DNA of 64,000 bases from assembly GCA_001466705.2 (NCBI GenBank), contig LATX02000253.1, forward strand, positions 62,001 to 126,000. The letters are read 5' to 3'. The translations under genes were made by a program, and so were the position numbers. Below are positions 54,865 through 64,000 of the stretch, piece after piece; within the stretch, counting starts at the first letter, position 1; each line of letters begins with the position of its first letter. The notes beneath the pieces are model-generated. The model did no database searches. It was not told the DNA's origin and saw only the letters and a program-made list of their open reading frames with translations. The DNA comes from Moniliophthora roreri. Lineage: Eukaryota; Basidiomycota; Agaricomycetes; Agaricales; Marasmiaceae.

Positions 54865-55480
54865 CCGGTCTGAGTTTGAATATAGGGCAATCCCCGTGTC
54901 AACTCGTCACACCGTGACGATCACAAAGATTCCGGTCTGTTCACACCGAGTCTCCATATCATTTGGACCCGGTTGATGAGAAAGGTCGACGTTGGTGGCA
55001 GTGGTATGTCTACTCGCGGCCTACCGTTTGACTACTCGACTCACATGCATCTTCCAGGGATTCTCAGGCTGCAGCTATGACCGATAGAAGACTTACGTGA
55101 AACGACCAGATGCAGTAGTGGAAAACGAGGATAGAGCAGTGCGAAGTGGTGCGTGATCGTATGCTCGAACTTGGAACTCCACAAGGTATTGAAATATATG
55201 CAGGATTGGCGAAACTGAGACCGATTCTTGACGAGCATTAGTCCAGATGGTTGAAGCAATCCGAAGGCATCTACACGGTTCGTCGTTGCGCTGCAACGCC
55301 AAGTACACCTAGAGCTAATCCTTTGCTTATCACGAGTAAAGTCATGGAGAGTGCTCCACAATACCCAAAATCGACGGTACGTCCCGCCTATAATACCTAT
55401 GAACCCATGCAAGAATGCTGAACTTCCCAGTAACAGAAAACAGGCTACATAGGATACTGTTAATGCAAAACTCGAACTCT

Positions 55481-58400
55481 TTAAATGGTATCGTCGTCTT
55501 TTAGTGTTACTTCTTTACGGCACCTAATAATCGTTGTGAAATTCAACTCTGAACCCAAAGGCACAATTGGCGGGATAGCAGTCTGTATGAATACCACAGC
55601 TTTAACGGTTGTTCAATTGAGCGACTCAAGAGCTTACCGTTTTCTCGAGGGCGTCCAGGATTTCCTCGTATACTTGAGATCCCGAAGCCATCCGGACGAA
55701 TACCGATACATAGATATTTTCGACCCGATATGCAATGACCTCTTCTGCCCCCTCATGACTTCCGCTACTACGCGCGGACCGGAGAAGTATGTGTCGGAGA
55801 CTATCCACTAGAGAAGCTGGGATTAGATCCAGAGCATCGTGCCACGCTTGTCTCATGGACTGGTCTTTTTGAATGATCTAAAACCAGTACTCAGCTCAGC
55901 CGAGTAACGCTTGGGTATAACCATGGCCTTACCGGTGCTTCCGATAGCCTTTTGAGCTTCTCCATCATACTATTCGCCCATGATCGCGTGTACAAGTCCG
56001 TGTTTTTGGTGTTGACGAACCGGGAAGTATACATCCAGCGAATTAGGTGGTTGAACACTAATTCTTGAAGAAGGAATTCGTAATCTGTGATTTTTGGACC
56101 CATGTGCTCCAAATCCACGCGTATGCAATATTCAGGCCAGTAGAGGCTTGCATATTCATATGACAGCGATGAGCATGCTTGTTGTAGCTCCTCATCGGCC
56201 TTCTCAACATGATCAACTACACAACGTATGGTCGCATTGGCCATGATTTCCAAATACTCCTCCACATTGACGTACCAGGGATCGTCCGGACTACCAGTCA
56301 AGAAATCATCAAATGATCTGTGCATCAGTCTCAAGCCCTCCTGGTTGTCCTCGATCAGTACGCTTTGGAGTTTTGCGACCCCCTGTAGTACGTCTATACA
56401 CCTGGCAGCATCCACGTATTGTACGAGCTCGTGGAGTATCAGGCTGGAGAACGGCGGGAAAGGATCAGATGCCGGAGGTATTTTGCTTCCAGCCATTATG
56501 AGACCGAGAACTATTCGGATGTTCTGCTTGATGTCCTCGTCCCCTTGCTCACGTACAAGCGAGTTGAGAGCCGTGGTATAAAGGGTCGTTAGGGCATGGA
56601 GGGCGCTCTTAGGGAGCTCAGTTTCCATGAATGCATCCAGCCGTGGCCTGACGTTATCCTGGATAAAGTTGACCGCCGTGGAAGCCCATATGAATAACCC
56701 TGCTGCTCGCTCCGAGAGTCGTTGAATAGCGGATTTCTTTGCATCCTCGTCCAAAACGTGAAATGGATGTGATGAAAGCCGCTTCAAAAAGAAATATTGA
56801 ATGTCTTTCTTGTTTTCTTCGGAGGTTATTTCGAGGGTGAAATGAGCAACGTGGGGTTTGTTCCCAAGATGAAGGGTGATATCCTCTTCTGGACGACTCG
56901 CGATGACAATTCGGAGGAACGGTAGGGGCTGGAAGATGTTGTCTGCGAAGAGCTGAAGGAGCTGCTGACGAAAGTTGGTGTCGGCTCTGTCTGATTTGGT
57001 AGACTCGTCAAGAGCATCAACAAGTACAACGATTTTACCTTCATCAGCAACTTCCTTGCTCAGCTTTCGCAGAGGATTTATGATAAGGCTCTGTGCCTGC
57101 GTTTCCAAATCGGTGACATCAGCCATCTGTCGGCTTCTCTCCACAGCATTGGCGATTGGTTTTGCGAATCTTTGGTCGAAGCACGCTAGTCGAAAGGCAA
57201 GGGATCTGACAAATGACCCAGCGTCGTTGTAATCATTCCGATCAAAACGAATGAATGCAGCTAGTCGACTTCTGAAGCCTAGTCGTGCCAATGAGTTGTG
57301 GAGTGTACCCATTAGGGAGCTTTTCCCGGAGCCAGCGACACCGGAAATCCAAAGAATTGATTCTTCACCACAGAAAATCCACTCAAATACTTTCTCGAGC
57401 AGTGAGCGACGGGTGCCAAGAAGGCAATGAGATTTCGGCCCCAAAAGTCTACCGGATGGCTCGAGTGGCCGAAGTCTCTCTGGAGAAATGGCATGAGATA
57501 TCAGGTATCGTCTAGACAATGATCAGTGACTAACCTATGTTTTCAATAACTTTCTGTGTTTTCAGTACTGTTATAGTTGTAATGTCAACCTGTGTCTCGT
57601 AGAACTGTTTCTTCAGCTTTTCGAAAGTGTGGGTGAATTGTTTGAGCTTTTCTGGCGCCTCTCCCCACAGGGCTCCTACTCTCCCTGTCCAAAGACCATA
57701 ATTTAACAGTAAGGAATTAAAGCAACAAACGTAGGCTTACTTGCTCGACCTTTGGAGACATACTGGTGGAGGAATACATAACACTCCTCAGATTGTCGAA
57801 CAATCTCGTCAAATATCGGAGCGAAATGGCTGCCTTCATTGATGATATCTCTTTCATTGTCTATCGCAATCTTGTATGTGTCCATCATGGTGTTGTAGAG
57901 ATCAAGGATTGCTTTGTCATTCTTGTACAGGGTATTTGCCACCTGTTAGAAGTAGGTAGGCAATCAGCTGAGGAAGTGAAATCGAAGCCCTTCACTGGTA
58001 CCTGATAAATCCCAGAAACAGCGATCCAAGCAGCTCGAGCAATTTCATGAACCTGGGACAGGGGAAGCTGAAATCTTGCTACGAAAATGTAAGCACAGCA
58101 ACGTACCTCTGACAAAGCACCGAGTGCTCCAACTACTTTGTCTGCGGGTTCCATGAATTTGCCCATGGCGTTAACTTGATTGTCGAGTTCATTCATCTTG
58201 GAATGCAGATCATTGTCCGTGTTGGTATCAAGGACCGGTTGAGGTTGTGCCTCTTCGCGTTGAGGGGGCGTGTCTGTATCTGTCAAGATTTGCTCCTGGA
58301 TGACTGGTGGTATCACGGTCTGTTTCCCTGCATTTGTACACACCTCGACTTCAATACGGGTAGGTTGATCTTTCTCGCGAGCAATAGATGCATATGTCTC

Positions 58401-59023
58401 GAAAGTGACTAGCAATTTCAACCCGGTTGGGCCTTCGATAGTCTTCTCGTAAACCTTTTCCGCTGTTATCCAAAGTATTTGTAAACTAATCAGGCCTTTA
58501 TAAAGTGAACTCGTACCTCGACCGCAATCAGACACGAGGTCACTGATCGGGATCTCCACACTAGCAAGGAGCGTACTCCAGCACAGGAACCTGTGTTGGA
58601 GGAGCTGAAAAGAGACTGATTTAGATAAGTGGTTGACGCGTCTATAATATATCAGATCAGTGACGCAAAGACTACCTGGCTGAGCAACTTACGCTGGAGG
58701 GTCAAGAGACCATTCGGCTCCGGTCGCCTCCTCAGTCTGGATCTTGGATGTATCGTATTCTTTGCCTGAGGGCTGCGTTGACACACGAATAAAGTGTTTC
58801 TTCCTCATCTTCAACCTGAAATTCGATACTTTGATATGAATTCCTGCGTGATGTATTCAAGCATTTCCCGTTGAAGAATTGGTAGACTCAGATGGCTTAC
58901 CTATGATCCCAATATCCCCAACTGTTTGATGGCTTCCCCCATGCCTAAGAAAACAAGGATTCGAATTGAAACTGGAAGGGAGGAAGAGATTTCTTACTGT
59001 TGAGGGGTGTGGTCATTCGCCAT
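55481..59023 (-). CDS. NLR-like protein: C2-like domain, helical region, NACHT NTPase
   Basis: Eleven exons: 58998-59023, 58901-58944, 58693-58843, 58517-58590, 58462-58107, 58052-58002, 57942-57741, 57684-57535, 57479-55933, 55877-55638, 55582-55481. They sum to 2943 nt, 980 aa. A C2-like beta domain comes first (IHIKVSNFRLKMRKKHFIRV to LASVEIPISDL and GLKLLVTFETY). A Gln/Pro/Thr linker and a helical bundle follow (HEIARAAWIAVSGIYQ, SEECYVFLHQYVSKGR). The NACHT domain has GPKSHCLLGTR, P-loop GVAGSGKSS, Walker B IVVLVDALDES and sensor-type LRIVIASRPEED. The C terminus has no WD40, ankyrin or TPR repeats. It carries a conserved tail (VENIYVSVFVRMASGS, then a last exon with IPPIVPLGSELNF) shared with the neighbouring gene. 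Fungal NACHT proteins often act in non-self recognition or programmed cell death. The trigger here is unknown. Confidence 0.9.
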
Positions 59024-60232
59024 CGAGGGGATGGCGGGGTCAACATTGACGGAGCAGTAATATTGTGTCAACGTTTGGAACACGAGGTTCCCATGCTGTT
59101 CTCCATATAAAATATATACCCAGCGAGAATATCACATTCCATGATAGAGAAGCTACCGGGGGCGTGATCTCATTACTAGGAGCGGCGATTGATCAATCAA
59201 GATTATATTATAGAGTGCAGAAGCTGTATTCACCTGCAGGGATCCTGCACTATTAGGCGTTTGACTGGAAGATGAAACAGAGCTCTTCGTAGCTTTTTGA
59301 TCGAGTCGATGGCTTGATTGACTGAGAAACATAGGCCGCAAATAGACAGCACTTTGTTTGGGCAAAATTAGATCCGAAAATCCGATGTCCCTATGTGTCT
59401 CTCTCCCTGCTTCATTCAATCCTGTTAATTGTGGCGGACAGTACCACAATACCAGTGGGTGACAATCCCTTTGAAAAGTAATCAGAACGATGAAAAAGAT
59501 TGCGGGCCGCAGTCTAATCCCACTTTCTTGCTGGGTACATACAGTCGTCAACGCGGCTTATTTTGTCAGATTCACGTAGGGCTTACCTCGTGTTTCCCGA
59601 TGCCCCTATCCTTTGAATCTTGATGTTGCAGAATTCCTCTGGATCCTCAGCTGACTGCCATTGATCAGATCGTGGGCTCTCACGATTCTCGATCGGAAAG
59701 AATGAAAGACGACGTAGCGCCTACCTTAGGAAAGGCTATTCGGGCCAGAGGTCGATCTACTGTAGCAAAATGAAGCTCAAAACGTCAAGCTCAGCTAATG
59801 ACGAAAAGGTAGAGTTTGTGCGGTACAATCCCTTTGCTACGTACAGTCCGGAAGCGAGATGGGAGAACGGGACAATTCGATCAAAAGAATTCGGTACACA
59901 ACTTTGAGAGTCTAGACCATCATGCGACTGATCTTATCTTATCATAAGCGGGCCCGCATCGGGTCGCAATATGAATAAAGGGCCTCCCTCTTGAACCTAT
60001 CCACCATACCTTTTCCATACGTATCCATATGCATCATCACCAAGGTCCTATATTCTATATCTTCAAACCAATATATCAAGATACAGGTCTGTGCGTCATT
60101 CTCAGGAAGCAGGCGTCACCAAGAGGCTGTCCCTGGATCCTTTCCTGACACTTGGAATTTATGACATGCTCTTGGGCTGACTTGTGCTATACATAAGGAG
60201 AATCCGCCAACTACGCTGCCTTCATCAATCCA
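59024..60232. other. Intergenic between the two NLR-like genes
   Basis: No gene supported. It holds the promoter of the first NLR-like gene and the 3' end of the second. Confidence 0.55.
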
Positions 60233-63200
60233 TCACTCATTGTCAGTCCGCGATGATACCCATTTGAGGTCATGGCGAAAATTAATCTCCATCACAGAGA
60301 CATTCTTCGGACTCAATAAAACAGCTGGTGGCCAGGATTTCTGCATGTGCATTTAGTGCAATCCACCGATGTCATAACGACCGTGATGTGCTTACTTTTT
60401 CAATAATGGAAAATATATCCTCGCCAACATGGGATCCGTCTGCCATGTGAACGAATACTGACCCGAATATGTTTTCGACTGGGTATATAACTGATTCTTG
60501 GCCATCTCTCTCGGTCTTGTAAACACTACCAGCAACAAAACATTCTTCCAACAAACATTCGAAGACTCCCTTGATGCAGGTGAATACGCCTGGAATTTCG
60601 TCACTCAGGAAACGTTGAGCTTTGACGCATAAACTGTCGAAGAAGTTATCATGCTGGTCGGCCTGCAAAACTTTCAGTCTGATGTTATTCTCATGAAGAC
60701 AACGACTCACCTGAGATTCCCACAAAATGTCTGTGAGCCATGCGGACATAGTATGATCCTTTTTGGTCCTGCAGCATATCTTCTCGGCTTCTCCTCTTTG
60801 GAGACTGACTGTGACACTATGAATCCAGCGTATAATATGCTGAACCATCATCTTCCGTAGAGAACAGTAAAGAATGTCTTTTTGTTCGATGTGCTCGGAT
60901 CGCAACGATGCGTAGTATCGAGGCCACTGAATAGTCGCATACCGGAAGACTTCAGACGAGCGACATGCCTCTTCTAGCTCCGGGTCGGATCCCTCGAGAT
61001 GTCCTGTGACGCATGCGATTGTGGCGCAAGCCATGTACTTCTTGTACTGAACTCTGTCGACATACCACAATTGACTTGGGTCCATCGTCAAGAAATCCTC
61101 GAATGACTTGTGTATGATCCTCAGGCCTTTGTCTTCGCCCTCGTATAACAAACTCCCCAGCTTTGAAACCATCAACTTGACGTCCACCTTCTTGAACAAA
61201 GAACCAGAGTTCTGAACGAGATCGTGAAGTATTTGGATGGTCAACGGTCGTGACGGAACTTGTTCGATCTGTCTGGAAGCCATGATTAGACCCAGAACCA
61301 AGAGAATGTTCTCCTTCAAGTCACCCCCTCCGTGCACATCGTGGGCAAGGGAATTGAGAGCAGTCTCGTAAAGAGATATCAGAGCAAGGAGGGCACTCTT
61401 CGGCGGTTCCATAGTCGTAAAGACCTCCAGCCGCTCCTCGACATTATCACCGATGAAGCTGACGGCAGTGGATGCCCAAATGAATAAACCGCCAGCACGA
61501 CTAGGTAGTAAATCGAGTGCCTTGTCTTTCCTTTCCTCGTTCAACCCATTAAAAGGAGTGAGTGCTTGCAATTTCTTCTTGAAGAAGTATGCAATGTCTT
61601 TCACCGTCTCAGATGAAGAAGTTTCGATGACAAAATGACGGATGTGGCTGCGGCGAAAATGATCCTTCACGTCTTGCTCTGGCCGACTCGCAATGACGAT
61701 GCGAAGGAACGGGAGGAGAGCGAACTTGTTCTTCGCAAACAGTTCTAACAGTTGCCCCCGAAAGTCGGTTTCAGTCCTATCTGAGCGTGTGCACTCGTCA
61801 ATTCCGTCGACAAGAACGACAACACGACCTTCCCGGTCAATCTCCTTTCCTAGGCGCCTAAGTGGGTCCAGGAGAAGTCTCTGCATCTGAGCTGACAGAT
61901 CAGTGCTTTGCACGATCTGCGGATTACCGCTTATAGCGTCAGCAATAGGACCTGCGAATTTCTCATCGAAGTTTGCGAGAAGATACGCCAGGGAACTGAT
62001 AAAATAACGGGCATCGTTGTAATCGCTGCGATCGAAACGAATGAATGCTGCCAAGCGACTACTAAAACCAAGGTCTGCCAGGGTGTTGTGTAGCGTGCCG
62101 ATGAGAGAGCTCTTTCCAACGCCGGCAATACCAGAGATCCAAAGAACGGATTCACGTTCGTCACCCCGAAAGATCCAATCCATGATATTTTTCACGGACT
62201 CGCGGCGAGTCCCTGAGAGACAGTGGGACTTCGGCCCCAATGGCATCCTGGGTGGCCTGAGCGGTTCAATCCTTCCCTTGAGTGCTGGATAATTTTCGAA
62301 GGGGTCAGTATATGTAATCCAGCACCTACAATACGGAAGACTAACCTAATGTGGTCATGTTACGTTGGTTATCTAGTGCTAATACGGTAGTAGTCTTGAT
62401 TTGAGTGTCGGTGAATTCATCCCGTAGCATTTTGAACGCTTCCGTAAACTTTTTGATTTTACCCGGTGCGTCCCAACGGTCGAGTATCTGCGCTATAACG
62501 CCAAAGGTTAAACACCGGTCCTGAATGAGGACCAAGTTTCTTACCCATCCGGTTCTTCGAGCAATACTTGCTAAGGAACACGTAGCACTCTTCCGACTGT
62601 TTGACTATCCTTCCGAACAACTCGGAAAAGTGCCCGCCTTGATTCAGAGCTTCATTCTCCTGCGCAATTTGATATGCTTCCAACATCGTTTGGTAGAGTG
62701 CTACGATCTCTTGATCCTGGTTATTCAAGGCCTTTACCACCTTTGAAGAAATTCCGTGAGCACTTAACGCCACGTTTAAAAGTATAAGCATATACCTGAT
62801 ATATTCCAGAAACAGCAAACCAAGCAGCCCGAGCTATATCATGAATCTATTAATTCATTAGTAAGAAGCAAAATAAAGCGCTAGTTCAAGTCTGCTCACC
62901 TCCGACAGATTATCCAGAAACTCCATTATAGGCTCTACGGACGTGACGACGATATCTATGGTGTCGATGCGCCTAGCGACCTTCCGCATTTCGGTATCCA
63001 AGTGAGGCAGATGAGGGAGAGCTTTCCCTCGAGGATGACTTTTACCATCCGATTCAGCCAAAGGTTCCTGAGATTGGAATTTAGCTGCATTTGAAATGCG
63101 GCGCTCTTGTATACTGGGCTGGACTCCTTGAGCTTTATGCAATCCATTATCTCGAGGAGCATGAGATGCGCTCGGTGCATTATCGTACTTCTGAATTGTA

Positions 63201-64000
63201 TTTGAAACGAGTTCTTTTCGAGGCGTCAGGGTGGGAGAGGTGTCCCGGGTCCCAGCGCTACCAAAGTCAAGCGACTGTGCCGTAGTTGCATGAATCAAAC
63301 GAGGCATCTGCATGCCTTCAGGATGAGCCTCGAAATGCTCGTTCTCTTGATAAGCAGGAATTCGCATAGAATCATCTCTCGACATTTGGTTTGAGGGACA
63401 TCGCGACCAAGATATCAATAGCCTCAGGCCATCACTCCCACTGGTAAGGCGTTTCCTGTGAACATCCATGCGTTTCATTACTGCTCGCCAGGTTAACGTA
63501 AGGTATCAATTTTGTAAGTGAATACCAACGCACCTTGAGATTCCCCAGCCAGGTCACTAATAGGCACTTCTACACTGGCAAGGAGCTCATTACAGCGGAA
63601 CCTGTAGTGTTGAAAGAACTCGAAGAACAAAGAGTCGGTTTGTTCGACTGAACGTCTGAACATAAACCCAGTCAGGACATAGGCATCTACTTTCGAGTAT
63701 CAACCGACGTACAAGTGCAGGCCCAAATACCATCCATGTTGAGTGGCCGCCTCCGTGTTAACCTTGTACGTCTTGTGCGGCTCTCTCGACGAGGAATGTG
63801 TACGAAGGCTCGAGAAGCTGATACGAATGAAAGTCTTGTCTTTGGTTCTTAAACGTCCCTCAAGTTTGATGTCTACGTATAGTCAGATAGCCTTCTGCCA
63901 AAGAATCGGAAATACTTTCCTCTGATTTTGAAGTTGACTCTGGCACTGTCCTCGCTTCCCCTATCGAAAAAACTGATCATCAGAGTCTGTCATAAATTCA
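60233..64000 (-). CDS. Second NLR-like C2/NACHT protein, 5' end beyond the window
   Basis: Paralogue of the gene at 55,481-59,023 with the same exon logic. The main exon is 60396-62284 and the last exon 60233-60340 (KSWPPAVLLSPKNVS). Motifs are LALKGRIEPLRPPR, GPKSHCLSGTR, P-loop GIAGVGKSS, Walker B VVVLVDGIDEC, LRIVIASRPEQD, HKSFEDFLTMDP and the tail VENIFGSVFVHMADGS. Upstream lie the helical region (SEECYVFLSKYCSKNRM near 62,570), a longer disordered linker than in its neighbour (63,478-62,890, Ser/Pro/His-rich) and a C2-like domain (KDKTFIRISFSS, LLASVEVPISDL near 63,560). The first exon with the start codon is not in the window. The two paralogues are arranged head to tail. There are no C-terminal repeats here either. 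Confidence 0.88.

Larger units (their letters stand above)
51946..55325. repeat. Segmental duplication, right copy (internally deleted or gapped)
   Basis: Matches 44,000-44,983 up to the N at 52,925, then 49,196-51,382. It additionally carries two element insertions and a ~50 bp stretch near 54,900 that the left copy lacks. Confidence 0.9.

Overview
The window is nuclear DNA of a filamentous fungus, almost certainly a basidiomycete of the Agaricomycetes. Genes are cut by many 46-70 nt GT-AG introns and include very small exons. Families present include an atypical G-protein alpha subunit with a helical-domain insert, a BTB protein, NACHT proteins and an unnamed basidiomycete-type domain. Exon models were built by hand: splice phase, conserved motifs and total length divisible by three were required to agree.

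Layout. 1.4-7 kb holds three plus-strand housekeeping or signalling genes: VPS74/GOLPH3, a PhnZ-like HD-domain oxygenase and the G-alpha. 7-11.6 kb is gene-poor, with a 45-base C run and possible relics of a membrane-protein gene. 11.6-17 kb holds a secreted large-subunit catalase (+) convergent with a GPI-type serine carboxypeptidase (-). 17.5-21.9 kb is gene-poor. 21.9-24.2 kb holds a six-exon gene that appears to fuse an unnamed basidiomycete domain to a C-terminal homeodomain. 28.9-29.7 kb encodes a two-finger C2H2 regulator. 32.5-39.4 kb holds a tiny cytochrome oxidase subunit, an ACS-type MFS transporter, a BTB protein and a short Zn2Cys6 protein. A two-exon hypothetical gene (41.0-41.5 kb) and a 67-residue secreted peptide precursor ending in CRWGC-Tyr (43.0-43.3 kb) follow.

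44-55.3 kb is a tandem duplication. Copy 1 carries an ABCC/MRP-type transporter gene. Copy 2 keeps only its two ends, joined at a single N, so it is either an internal deletion or a collapsed assembly gap. Four copies of a 165-168 bp element (TG...CA ends, 4 bp target duplications) occur in the window. Three sit inside the duplicated segments at sites that are empty in the other segment. 55.5-64 kb holds two paralogous NLR-like genes (C2-like domain, helical region, NACHT NTPase, conserved non-repeat C terminus). The second runs off the right edge.

The accessory right half (efflux pump duplication, NLR pair, secreted peptide, mobile element) looks like a fast-evolving interaction or defence neighbourhood. 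The left half is core metabolism and signalling. Regulators of the homeodomain, C2H2 and BTB types are scattered between.
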